This document shows, one piece after another, positions 1 to 7,248 of a stretch of 64,000 bases of DNA. A program made the translations under genes and the position numbers. The notes under the pieces are model-generated. The model ran no database searches, was not told the origin of the DNA, and was given only the letters and a program-made list of their open reading frames with translations. The number at the start of each line of letters is the position of its first letter. The stretch's first letter is position 1. Location of the stretch: positions 310,001 to 374,000 of the forward strand of contig NZ_JAUSXG010000001.1 in NCBI RefSeq assembly GCF_030815855.1. The letters run 5' to 3'. The DNA is from Variovorax paradoxus (GTDB taxonomy: Bacteria > Pseudomonadota > Gammaproteobacteria > Burkholderiales > Burkholderiaceae_C).

Positions 1-563
1 AGCGCCACGCACAGCGCATACACCGCCACACCGATCGGCAGGTTGACCAGGAAGATCCAGTGCCAGCTCAGCGTGCTCGTGAGCAGCCCGCCCAGCAGCA
101 CGCCGATGCTGCCGCCGCCCGCGCAGACGAAGCCATACACGCCCATCGCCTTCGCGCGATCGGCCGGTTCGGTGAACAGGTTCATGATCAGCGAGAGCGA
201 GACGGCCGACACCACCGCGCCGCCCAGCCCCTGCACCGCGCGCGCCGCAATCAGCACGCCTTGCGAGTTGGCGATGCCGCAGGCCAGCGAGGCGAGCGTG
301 AACAGCACAAGGCCGACCAGGAAGACCCTGCGGTGCCCGTAGAGGTCGCCGAGCCTGCCCCCCAGCAGCAGGAAGCCGCCGAAGGTCAGCATGTAGGCGT
401 TCACCACCCAGACCAGCGAGGTTTCGGTGAAGCCCAGGTCGGTGCGAATGGAAGGCAATGCCACGTTCACGATCGTGGTGTCGAGCACGATCATCAGCAC
501 GCCGAGGCACAGCACCATCAATGCGAGCCAGCGCTTCCGGTTGTTGTCGAGTGTGTCGGTCAT
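1..563 (-). CDS. MFS efflux transporter, DHA2 (EmrB/QacA) family, C-terminus beyond window
   Basis: Reading leftwards from the ATG at 563, an open frame runs off the window edge after about 187 codons, so only the N-terminal part is here. It opens with a short charged cytoplasmic segment, then hydrophobic helices. The first ends in MIVLDTTIVNVALPSI, the D1 signature of 14-helix drug/H+ antiporters, and GGRLGDLYGHRR follows as the loop 2-3 major facilitator motif. A later helix carries the glycine-rich GGGSIGVLLGG segment. It is last in a four-gene leftward series under the divergent TetR gene at 2194, so export of the compound sensed by that repressor is a reasonable inference. Confidence 0.9.
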   Translation of the reverse strand, partial: MTDTLDNNRKRWLALMVLCLGVLMIVLDTTIVNVALPSIRTDLGFTETSLVWVVNAYMLTFGGFLLLGGRLGDLYGHRRVFLVGLVLFTLASLACGIANSQGVLIAARAVQGLGGAVVSAVSLSLIMNLFTEPADRAKAMGVYGFVCAGGGSIGVLLGGLLTSTLSWHWIFLVNLPIGVAVYALCVA

Positions 564-603
564 GAAGAGTGATCCCCTGCAGAATTTTGCGGATGAAGTG
601 TGC

Positions 604-1023
604 TCAGACCAGCGACTTGCCGCCATTGATGAGCCATGGGGTACCGAAGCGGTCGGTCACCATGCCGAAGCCTTCGACCCAGAAGGTTTTCTCGAAAGGC
701 ATCGTGACGGTGCCGCCGTCGGCGAAGGCGTCGAACACGCGCTTCGCTTCCGCGACGGTCTCGAGGGTGAGCGCGACGCCGAAGCCCTTCATGCCTTCGT
801 AGGCCTGCCCGGGCATGGTGTCGGAAGCCATCAGCATGCCGTCGCCGTAGGCCAGGGCCGCATGCATGATGCGTTTTTCGGCGCCGGGCGGAAAGTGCTG
901 GGCGCCCGGCGCTTCGCCCATGGTCATCATCATCTGCATGGTGCCGCCGAGTGTTTTCTCATAGAAGCGCATGGCTTCGGCGGCGTTGCCGTCGAACGAG
1001 AGATAAGCGTGGATGGGGGACAT
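604..1023 (-). CDS. VOC-superfamily (PhnB-like glyoxalase fold) protein
   Basis: This 139-residue protein has the PhnB/DUF1338-type vicinal oxygen chelate fold. It starts IHAYLSFDGNAAEAMRFYEK, has a central HAALAYGDGMLMASD strand, and ends with FGMVTDRFGTPWLIN, the usual VOC C-terminal signature. Length is normal for the family. Members without a known substrate are common and many keep no metal site, so no reaction is assigned. It lies 20 bases downstream of the SRPBCC gene and 40 upstream of the MFS gene, all leftward, which suggests one transcript. A second, more divergent VOC protein lies upstream in the same series. Confidence 0.88.
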   Translation of the reverse strand: MSPIHAYLSFDGNAAEAMRFYEKTLGGTMQMMMTMGEAPGAQHFPPGAEKRIMHAALAYGDGMLMASDTMPGQAYEGMKGFGVALTLETVAEAKRVFDAFADGGTVTMPFEKTFWVEGFGMVTDRFGTPWLINGGKSLV

Positions 1024-1043
1024 GAGGTTTCCTTGGTGACGGT

Positions 1044-1571
1044 TTATTTTTCAGTGGCTGTCTTGAGACTGGCAAGGCCTGCTTCGAAGTCCTTGCCGAT
1101 CATCTGGTCCATGTTGAAAAAAATGCCCATGAGTTTTGCAACATAGGGGTTGGGGCCGTACATGGCCCAGGTGACCTGCGTGGCATCGCCCTCTGGTTTC
1201 AGCGTGAACTCGGCCGTGTTGTGGCCTTCGAAAGGTTTGATGAAGTCGAGCTTGATCGCGATCCTGGAGGAAGGCGATGACTCCATGATTTCCATGCGAC
1301 CCGCACCCGCCTTGCCCTTGCTGTCCCAGGCATAGGTGGCGCCCTTGCCGCTCGGTGTGCCGCCGAATTCCCGCTTCATTTCCGGGTCGAGCTTCTCGTA
1401 GGGAGACCAGGTGCCCCAGCGATGGAAGTCGCCGATCAACGGAAAGATCTTCTCGGCCGGCGCCTGGATGCGCGCGGTGCGCTCGACGCGGAAGGTGTCG
1501 GGCCGGGTGGCTGCGAAGATCAGCAGCGCGGCAATCAGCGCGAGCACGGCGAGGGCGATGGTCTTGAGCAT
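1044..1571 (-). CDS. SRPBCC-family protein with N-terminal membrane anchor
   Basis: The 175-residue product begins with a hydrophobic helix (about residues 3-22) that looks like an uncleaved anchor or signal segment. The rest is a polyketide-cyclase-like START/SRPBCC fold: RTARIQAPAEKIFPLIGDF, then WGTWSPYEKLDPEMKREFGG, and a C-terminal amphipathic helix after VTWAMYGPNPY. This fold binds hydrophobic ligands in a deep pocket. The function here is unknown. It sits between two VOC genes in the leftward operon controlled from 2131-2193, so a shared role in binding or modifying a small hydrophobic compound is only inferred. Confidence 0.85.
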   Translation of the reverse strand: MLKTIALAVLALIAALLIFAATRPDTFRVERTARIQAPAEKIFPLIGDFHRWGTWSPYEKLDPEMKREFGGTPSGKGATYAWDSKGKAGAGRMEIMESSPSSRIAIKLDFIKPFEGHNTAEFTLKPEGDATQVTWAMYGPNPYVAKLMGIFFNMDQMIGKDFEAGLASLKTATEK

Positions 1572-1620
1572 GGGTACTCCGGATGCAAGGGGAACAATGA
1601 GGGGATAGGCGTGACCGCGC

Positions 1621-2058
1621 TCAGCCGGCTTGCGCCACCACCAGCAGCCAGCCGATGCCGAATCGGTCCGTGAGCATGCCGAAGCTGGAGCTGAAGAAGG
1701 TCGGCATCAGCGGCTGCATCACCTGGCCGCCGTCGGCGAGCGCACCGAACCACTGGCGCGCCTCGGCGTCGGTGGCGGCGGTAAGGGCGAGCATGATGCC
1801 CTTGAACTCGGGCTGGCCCGAGCACCGCCCGTCGGAAGCCATCAGTTCGGTTTCGCCGATGCGCACCACGGCGTGCATCACCTTGTCGGCGGCAGGCCCG
1901 CCGCCGCCGCAGCTGGCTTCGGCATCCGAAGACGGTGGCATTGCGGGCGCCTCGCTGTAGCGCATGAGCTGGACGACTTCGGCGCCGAGCGCCTTTTTGT
2001 AGAAGGCGATGGCTTCGTCGCAACGGCCTTCGAAGGACAGATAAGACTGGACTTTCAT
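1621..2058 (-). CDS. VOC-superfamily (PhnB-like) protein, first gene of the operon
   Basis: The ATG at 2058 (MKVQSYLSFEGRCDEAIAFY) is the sensible start. The open frame continues upstream, but that part covers the regulatory region and the divergent TetR gene. The protein is about 145 residues, with the PhnB-like pattern of FEGRCDEAIAFYKKALGA at the N-terminus and FGMLTDRFGIGWLLVV at the C-terminus. The middle carries a low-complexity EASCGGGG insert absent from the second VOC protein of this operon. It is promoter-proximal, directly facing tetR across 135 bases that hold two operator-like boxes. Confidence 0.87.
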   Translation of the reverse strand: MKVQSYLSFEGRCDEAIAFYKKALGAEVVQLMRYSEAPAMPPSSDAEASCGGGGPAADKVMHAVVRIGETELMASDGRCSGQPEFKGIMLALTAATDAEARQWFGALADGGQVMQPLMPTFFSSSFGMLTDRFGIGWLLVVAQAG

Positions 2059-2130
2059 GGCGTTTCCTTTGGACAGAGGGTGAAAGAAAAGGGGGTGCGC
2101 AGAAGCCCTGCGCGAATACGGAATACCTAG

Positions 2131-2179
2131 TTTGTGTACACCGTCCACAAAGAATAGCAGACATAATGGACACTGTCCA
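2131..2179. promoter_or_regulatory. Two operator-like boxes between tetR and the VOC operon
   Basis: The right box (2167-2179) is a perfect palindrome, TGGACA-C-TGTCCA. The left box (2131-2151) is flanked by TTTGTG and CACAAA. Read on the minus strand, it contains GTGGACGGTGTACACA, which aligns to the right box ATGGACACTGTCCACA. Two related sites in the only divergent intergenic region fit TetR autoregulation plus control of the leftward operon. Binding is inferred. Confidence 0.55.
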
Positions 2180-2193
2180 CATGGAGATTCCGA

Positions 2194-2856
2194 TTGAGCC
2201 CTCCCGTCGTTCCGCCAGCCCCTGTTCCGCCTGCCGCCCGCAGCACGTACCGGCACGGCGACTTGCGCCGCGCGCTGCTCGATGCAGGCATCGAACTGGC
2301 GCGCGACGGTGGCCCTGAGGCGGTGGCGCTGCGCGAGGTGACGCGGCGCGCGGGCGTGGTGCCGAACGCGGCCTATCGGCATTTCGCGAGCCGGCGGGAG
2401 TTGCTGCTGGCGGTGCGCGCGGCCGCGCTGTCGGCCGCGGCCACTGCCATGGAAAAGGAATTGGCGGCGCTGCCCCGCGACCAGCCGCCCATCGATTTCG
2501 CGCGGGCGCGGGTGCGGGCGATCGGCACCGCCTATCTGCGTTTTGCGCAGGCCGAGCCGGGCCTGTTCCGCACGGCGTTCCTGGTGTCGTCGGAAGATGC
2601 CGAGGGCGAGGTGGGGCCGGCGAGCGCGGGGGCAGGCGGCATGAACCCATTTGAGTTGCTGGGCACTGCGGTCGACCGGCTGGTGGAGGCGGGTGCGCTC
2701 GCCCCCTCACGTCGTCCGAATGCCGAATACCTGGCCTGGTCGGCCGTGCATGGACTCGCGCTGCTGATCATCGAGGGGCCGCTGAAAGGCATGGAGCCGG
2801 AGGCTGCCCATGCGCTTGGGCAGCGCTTGATCGACATGGTGGAGCGGGGGCTCTAA
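2194..2856 (+). CDS. TetR/AcrR-family transcriptional repressor
   Basis: This 220-residue protein starts at a TTG preceded by GGAG seven bases upstream. Nearby ATG codons at 2166 and 2181 are out of frame. Residues about 15-65 form the TetR helix-turn-helix: YRHGDLRRALLDAGIEL, then LREVTRRAGVVPNAAYRHF. The C-terminal helical ligand domain matches the WHG type seen in many proteobacterial TetR proteins. It is transcribed away from the VOC/SRPBCC/VOC/MFS series, whose products it probably controls through the palindromes at 2131-2179. The ligand is unknown. Confidence 0.88.
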   Translation: MSPPVVPPAPVPPAARSTYRHGDLRRALLDAGIELARDGGPEAVALREVTRRAGVVPNAAYRHFASRRELLLAVRAAALSAAATAMEKELAALPRDQPPIDFARARVRAIGTAYLRFAQAEPGLFRTAFLVSSEDAEGEVGPASAGAGGMNPFELLGTAVDRLVEAGALAPSRRPNAEYLAWSAVHGLALLIIEGPLKGMEPEAAHALGQRLIDMVERGL

Positions 2857-2933
2857 CCCGGGTGCGCTTCCTGGTCAGTGAGCCTGGTGCCGCAAGGCCG
2901 AACAGTTCGCCAGGGCGCTGCGCCCGCGGCCGC

Positions 2934-3251
2934 TCATACCCCGCTGATGACGGCGTCGAGCGCCCCGACGAACTCGCTCGCCTGCGATCGCAGGCTGCCT
3001 AGCGAGGTGCCGAGATCTTTCACGCGAAACGGCGCGGCCAGGTGCGGCAGAGCGACCAGGGCATTGCCCTCCCACTGCAACTGCGGGCATAACGCACGAG
3101 GCAAAGCGGCAGGCATGTGCTTGCGCAACGCGAGTGGAACGACCAGGCGCGTCGGCAATGCCGAGAGGAGATCGCTCTGGATGTCGACTATCCAGGGAAT
3201 GTCCGGACGTTGAAGTTTCGAGGGATTGGGGTAGACGTCGAACTGGGCCAC
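2934..3251 (-). CDS. ccdB: CcdB-family toxin (DNA gyrase poison)
   Basis: The 105-residue product matches the CcdB fold throughout: MAQFDVYPNP at the N-terminus, WIVDIQSDLL, TRLVVPLALRK, and a C-terminal helix ending in ISGV. CcdB proteins trap gyrase on DNA. The terminal Gly is kept, while the Trp of the F-plasmid toxin is not; chromosomal homologues I recall also lack that Trp, so this alone does not indicate loss of activity. It starts at a GTG 12 bases after the antitoxin stop, with GGTGAGAA overlapping that stop as a ribosome site. The two genes form a leftward toxin-antitoxin operon. Confidence 0.88.
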   Translation of the reverse strand: MAQFDVYPNPSKLQRPDIPWIVDIQSDLLSALPTRLVVPLALRKHMPAALPRALCPQLQWEGNALVALPHLAAPFRVKDLGTSLGSLRSQASEFVGALDAVISGV

Positions 3252-3263
3252 TGGGTGCTGTTC

Positions 3264-3533
3264 TCACCAGGGCCTGAACTCTTCGCCGAAGACGCCGATG
3301 CGATCGACTAGATCGTTTTGTGCGGCAATCCAATCTTTGTACGTCTCACCGAATTCCCGCTTGCGCTGAGCCATCGACTTTTTCTGTTCCAGGGCCTCCA
3401 GCTCGGCAAAGCGCGCGGCGGACACGATCACACCAGCCACGCGATCGTTCTTCATCACATGGACAGGCTCGCGCTCGGCTTGGCCGAGGTAATAGCCGAA
3501 CCGGTTCTTGGCTTCCGTGGCACTGATCTGCAT
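3264..3533 (-). CDS. Phd/YefM-type antitoxin with CcdA-like C-terminal tail
   Basis: This 89-residue protein has two parts. Residues 1-46 (MQISATEAKNRFGYYLGQA, then VAGVIVSAARFAELE) are the Phd/YefM DNA-binding domain. Residues 61-89 (FGETYKDWIAAQNDLVDR, then GVFGEEFRPW) resemble the toxin-binding tail of CcdA, with its W-x3-N pattern and a final G-x-F-x-E-x-R. The CcdB-family gene directly downstream fits this tail. It should neutralise CcdB and repress its own operon. Phd-type antitoxins paired with CcdB are annotated in proteobacteria, but the mixed architecture is worth noting. Confidence 0.87.
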   Translation of the reverse strand: MQISATEAKNRFGYYLGQAEREPVHVMKNDRVAGVIVSAARFAELEALEQKKSMAQRKREFGETYKDWIAAQNDLVDRIGVFGEEFRPW

Positions 3534-3598
3534 GGGTGAATCCTATAAGGATCAGCCATTTTAGCCATTCCTGGAGTGAAATTGGACGTCGGAACAGG

Positions 3599-4087
3599 CT
3601 ACAGATAGATCTTCTGCAGCAGCCGGATCAGCGTTTCGCGCTCGCGCGCCGTGAGCCGTGCGCTCGCGTCGGCCTCGAGCTGCGTCACGGTCTGCTCGGC
3701 CTCGCGGATCAGTTTTTCGCCCGCCTCGGTGAGGTGCAGCCCCACCGCGCGGCCGTCGTGCGGATGCGGCTTGCGCTCGATGAGCCCGCGGCTGTCCAGC
3801 GTGGCCACCAGGCTCACGAGGTTGGGCGGCAAGATGTCGAGCGTGTTGCACAGCTGGCGCGAGGTGGCGCCCGGGTTGTGCGCGAGCAGCGAGAGCACCG
3901 AGAAGTCGATCTGCTTGAGCCCGTACGGCGCCATGCGTTCGGCGAACACGCCGCTGATGATCAACCAGGCACGGCGGGCGTTGTAGCCGACCAGGGCTTC
4001 GAGGATGCGGGCGTCGAGCCGGTCCTGCTTGCCGGCGGCGGCCGCGGGCTCTGTCTTGGCGGAACTGTTCTTGGAGGGGCGAGGCAT
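3599..4087 (-). CDS. MarR-family transcriptional regulator
   Basis: The product is 162 residues from the ATG at 4087; the frame continues upstream but overlaps the TetR gene. After a polar N-terminus comes a MarR winged helix: the dimerisation helix around FAERMAPYGLKQIDFSVLSLL, a recognition segment TSRQLCNTLDILPPNLVSLVATL, and the wing with ERKPHPHDGRAVGLHLTEAG, the typical DxR motif. It lies 22 bases after the TetR gene on the same strand and is probably co-transcribed. Targets are unknown. The MarR regulator of hydroxycinnamate genes in other bacteria (CouR) is normally next to its targets, so I do not assign that role here. Confidence 0.85.
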   Translation of the reverse strand: MPRPSKNSSAKTEPAAAAGKQDRLDARILEALVGYNARRAWLIISGVFAERMAPYGLKQIDFSVLSLLAHNPGATSRQLCNTLDILPPNLVSLVATLDSRGLIERKPHPHDGRAVGLHLTEAGEKLIREAEQTVTQLEADASARLTARERETLIRLLQKIYL

Positions 4088-4109
4088 AGGACCGGAGCGT
4101 AACCGCTTG

Positions 4110-4760
4110 CTATGCCGCGGGCGGTTTCTGCGTCCTGGGCGTCGTGACCAGGAGCGCGATGGTGGCCTGCAGCTCGGCCTTGGCCTGCGCGGGCGTGATC
4201 TCGCCGGCGACGGCCGCGTACGACAGGGCCTCCGCCGCGCCCAGCATGGCCCGCACGCGCAGCGGTGCCAACTGCCCGGCGGGCGCGAAGGGCGCCAGCA
4301 CCTTGCGGCACTTCTCGTGGAACGCATCGGCACATTCGCGCTTGACCAGTTCGAGCTCCGGCGCGCCGGACAGGGCGCCGACGATGCCCGGAAGCTCGCG
4401 GCCCTGCGCCAGCGCGCAGTCCACATAGGTGGAGCCGATGACCTTTGCCATGGCCGGCAAGGTGTTCGCACTGGCCGCGATGGCCGCGTCGATGATGGCC
4501 TCCTGGCGCGATTCGAAGTCCAGGTAAAGCGCCGAGATGAGCCCGTTGCGGGTGCCGAAGTGATCGTAGACGACGGGTTTGGCCACCTTGGCCTGCTCGG
4601 CAAGCCGCCCGAGCGTCAGTGCATCCATGCCTTCATGCCGCACCAGCGCCCACGCCGACTCGATGAGCTGGCGGTAGCGGTCGCTGCGGGCGAGACGCTT
4701 TCGGGTGGGCGCTTCAGGCAATGTCGGGGTGTACGGAATGGTTATGTACCAATGGTACAT
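4110..4760 (-). CDS. TetR-family repressor with long N-terminal extension
   Basis: The open frame gives up to 216 residues. The TetR DNA-binding domain starts only near residue 20: RKRLARSDRYRQLIESAWAL, LTLGRLAEQAKVAKPVVYDHF. The furthest-upstream ATG at 4760 lies inside the palindrome at 4745-4759 and has only a weak GGTAGG ribosome site, so the real start may be further in, at a TTG or similar codon. The protein is divergent from the quinone reductase gene at 4812, the usual arrangement for TetR repressors of redox enzymes. A MarR gene follows on the same strand. Confidence 0.85.
   Translation of the reverse strand: MYHWYITIPYTPTLPEAPTRKRLARSDRYRQLIESAWALVRHEGMDALTLGRLAEQAKVAKPVVYDHFGTRNGLISALYLDFESRQEAIIDAAIAASANTLPAMAKVIGSTYVDCALAQGRELPGIVGALSGAPELELVKRECADAFHEKCRKVLAPFAPAGQLAPLRVRAMLGAAEALSYAAVAGEITPAQAKAELQATIALLVTTPRTQKPPAA
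4745..4759. promoter_or_regulatory. Palindromic operator TGTACCA-A-TGGTACA
   Basis: A perfect 7-base inverted repeat with a one-base centre lies between the divergent TetR and quinone reductase genes. It overlaps the furthest-upstream possible start codon of the TetR gene. TATATAA follows at 4784-4791 and could be part of a promoter for either gene. Site length and symmetry fit a TetR-family dimer; the assignment is inferred from position. Confidence 0.6.
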
Positions 4761-4811
4761 TGCAGTCGACTACCTACCAAACGTATATAAAGCACTCGAA
4801 AGGACTACCTC

Positions 4812-5456
4812 ATGCATGCGCTCGTCGTCGTTGCCCACCCCAAGCCCGATTCCGCCACCCACGCGGTCGCGGCCAGAATCATCGAAGGCATCGAGCTGGC
4901 CGGGCATTCGGCCGAGGCCGCCGATCTGGCGGCCGAAGGCTTCGATCCCCGCTTCACCGAACACGACATCGCGGTGCACCGCGAGCGGCGCACGCCAAGC
5001 GACGACGTGCGTTCGGAGCAGGCGCGCATCGACCGGGCCGACGCGCTCGTGCTGGTGTACCCGGTCTACTGGTGGTCCTTCCCGGCATTGCTCAAGGGCT
5101 GGATCGACCGGGTGTTCTCCAACGGCTGGGCGTACGACGAGGCGCCGGGCATGCCGCTGAAGAAGAAGCTGCACCGCCTGCCCGTGTACCTGGCCGCGAT
5201 CGGCGGGGCGGACTGGCGCACCTATGCGCGCCACGGCTATTTCGGCGCCATGCGAACCCAGATCGACCACGGCATCTTCGACTACTGCGGTGCCGGCGTG
5301 CCGCGGTCCGAGCTGCTGCTCGAGCCGGCGGACGGCGACTGGCGCGAGAACTTCGAGACGGCCACGGCCCTGGGCCGCAAGGTGGCAACCGCTTCTAGTC
5401 CGACTCGGCAAACGCTTTCAGCTTCGGCAGAGCCGCTTCCCACTGGCGTGCGATGA
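4812..5456 (+). CDS. NAD(P)H:quinone oxidoreductase, flavodoxin-like fold
   Basis: The 214-residue product starts MHALVVVAHPKPDSATHAVA, the FMN phosphate-binding loop of the NQO1/MdaB/KefF group. The middle has ADALVLVYPVYWWSFPALLKGWIDRVF, the second flavin-binding signature, and a later GHG-like ARHGYFGAM region. Such enzymes reduce quinones by two electrons using NAD(P)H. The last 20 residues after GRKVATAS have no clear counterpart in the family and may be a neutral extension. It is divergent from a TetR gene and shares the palindrome at 4745, so induction by electrophiles or quinones is a reasonable guess. Confidence 0.88.
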   Translation: MHALVVVAHPKPDSATHAVAARIIEGIELAGHSAEAADLAAEGFDPRFTEHDIAVHRERRTPSDDVRSEQARIDRADALVLVYPVYWWSFPALLKGWIDRVFSNGWAYDEAPGMPLKKKLHRLPVYLAAIGGADWRTYARHGYFGAMRTQIDHGIFDYCGAGVPRSELLLEPADGDWRENFETATALGRKVATASSPTRQTLSASAEPLPTGVR

Positions 5457-5477
5457 CGTCGAGTGTGCGGCGCGCAT

Positions 5478-7232
5478 TCAGGGTTGGCCCGGATGGCCTG
5501 CCGCAGCCTGCGACAGCGCAATGCTCTCGCAGGCGCGCTTGACGATGCCCAGCCGCATCTCGAACTCGGGCAACACCCAGCGCCGGAATGCCGCCGCGGC
5601 GCCGGCTCTCGCGGCGCGCTCCGCCTCGGATGCGTCGGCCGCGTCGATGCGCGCCCAGGCCCAGGCCATCAGCGTGAGCATCACCACGCGCAGGTAGTCG
5701 TCGGCCACTTCATAGGGCAGCACGGGGTTGGCATGCGCGGCCATGGCGATGGTGGTGCCCAGGTAGCGCAACTGCGCGAGCCGGCGCTGCACGTCGGCAT
5801 CGGCCTCGCGCGACGCATCGAGCGTGTCGCGCAGCTCGAGCAGCACGGCCGACATGGCGGCGCCGCCGTCGGGCAGCACCTTGCGCACCAAGAGGTCGAT
5901 GGCCTGGATCTCGTTGGTGCCCTCGTAGATCATGGTCACGCGCGCGTCGCGCACGATCTGCTCGATGCCCCATTCGCGCACGTAGCCGTGGCCGCCGAAC
6001 ACCTGGAGGCATTCGCTCGCGCCATGAAACGCCTGCTGCGTACAGGCGGCCTTGAGAACCGGGGTGACCAGCGAACACCAGCGCTGCGCACGTTCGCGTG
6101 CCTTGGGGTCGGCGTCGTGCGCGGCCACATCGAGCATCAGCGCGCTGCGGTAGGCGAGCGTACGCCCGGCCTCGACCCAGGCGCGCTGCGTATCGAGAAT
6201 GCGCCGGACCGCCGGGTGTTCGGCAATCAGGTCGGCCGCTTCGCTGCCGCGGCTTGCCGGTACGGCGCCGGGCGCGCGCATCTGGCGGCGCTCCGTGGCA
6301 TAGGCGTCGGCCTTCTGCCAGGCGGCATCGAGCAGGCCGATGCCCTGCAGCGCCACGTGCAGGCGTGCCGCGTTCATCATCACGAACATCGCGGCCAGGC
6401 CGCGGCCCGCCTCGCCGACCAGCCAGCCGGTGGCTTCATCGAAGCGCATGACGCAGGTCGGGCTGCCGTGCAGGCCCATTTTTTCTTCGATGCGCTCGCA
6501 ATGCACCGCATTGCGCGTGCTGTCCGGTAGCACCTTGGGTACGAGCACCAGCGACAGGCCCTTGGGACCCGCAGGCGCATCGGGCAACCGGCAAAGCACC
6601 AGATGCACGATGTTGGGCGTGAGGTCGTGCTCGCCGCCGGAGATAAAAATCTTGCCGCCGCTCACGCGAAAGCTGCCGTCGGCCTGCGGCATGGCGCGCG
6701 TGCGCACCTGGCCGAGGTCGCTGCCCGCGTGCGCCTCGGTGAGGCACATGGTGGCAAGCCATTCGCCGCTCGCGATCTTCGGGAGATAGCGTTGCTTGAG
6801 CTCGTCGCTGCCATGGTGCTTGAGGCAGGCATAGGCGCCATGCAGCAGTCCCGGTGCCATGGTGAAGCCATGGTTTGCCGCGCTCAACCACTCGTAGAGG
6901 ATGGCTTCGAGCACGGCGGGCAGGCCTTGGCCGCCATCTTCCGGCGCCGCCGACAAGCCAGGCCAGCCGCCGTCGACCAAGGCTTGGTAAGCCTCGCGAA
7001 AACCCGGCGGCGTGGTGACCTCGCCGCCGGCAAAGCGGCAGCCGATCTCGTCCCCATCGCGGTTCGACGGCGCCACGGCTTCGGCCACGAAGCGCGCCGC
7101 CTCTTCGAGCACTTGGCCCTGCAGCGCCTCGTCGACCTCCGCGAAGGGCGCCAGGGCGCGCAGCTTCGCCGGCGCGTCGAGCACCGCGTTCAGGATGAAT
7201 CGGCTGTCTTCGGGGCGGGGCCGGTAGCTCAT
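5478..7232 (-). CDS. Acyl-CoA dehydrogenase with C-terminal extension (DmdC/AidB-like length)
   Basis: At 584 residues this belongs to the longer acyl-CoA dehydrogenases with an extra C-terminal helical domain. It shows the FAD/substrate motif CLTEAHAGSDLGQVRTRA, KIFISGGEHD, and near residue 430 the signature GGHGYVREWGIEQIVRDAR followed by YEGTNEIQAIDLLVRKV. The Glu of YEGTNE is at the usual catalytic-base position. It oxidises an acyl-CoA to the 2,3-enoyl-CoA, passing electrons to ETF. It is the last gene of the leftward CoA operon, 16 bases after the Bug protein gene, and would saturate or desaturate the side chain of the substrate handled by its neighbours. Confidence 0.92.
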   Translation of the reverse strand: MSYRPRPEDSRFILNAVLDAPAKLRALAPFAEVDEALQGQVLEEAARFVAEAVAPSNRDGDEIGCRFAGGEVTTPPGFREAYQALVDGGWPGLSAAPEDGGQGLPAVLEAILYEWLSAANHGFTMAPGLLHGAYACLKHHGSDELKQRYLPKIASGEWLATMCLTEAHAGSDLGQVRTRAMPQADGSFRVSGGKIFISGGEHDLTPNIVHLVLCRLPDAPAGPKGLSLVLVPKVLPDSTRNAVHCERIEEKMGLHGSPTCVMRFDEATGWLVGEAGRGLAAMFVMMNAARLHVALQGIGLLDAAWQKADAYATERRQMRAPGAVPASRGSEAADLIAEHPAVRRILDTQRAWVEAGRTLAYRSALMLDVAAHDADPKARERAQRWCSLVTPVLKAACTQQAFHGASECLQVFGGHGYVREWGIEQIVRDARVTMIYEGTNEIQAIDLLVRKVLPDGGAAMSAVLLELRDTLDASREADADVQRRLAQLRYLGTTIAMAAHANPVLPYEVADDYLRVVMLTLMAWAWARIDAADASEAERAARAGAAAAFRRWVLPEFEMRLGIVKRACESIALSQAAAGHPGQP

Positions 7233-7248
7233 CGGTGCGTGCGCGCTC

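Noticed and set aside
3117..3539. Short + strand frames over the toxin-antitoxin genes considered as extra small genes.
   Set aside because: They lie opposite the better supported CcdB and Phd-type genes and show no motif.
2934..5456. The TA and regulator stretch considered as a genomic island or mobile element.
   Set aside because: I find no transposase, integrase, terminal inverted repeats or tRNA target next to it. The tRNA-Gln at 57364 is also not flanked by an integrase.
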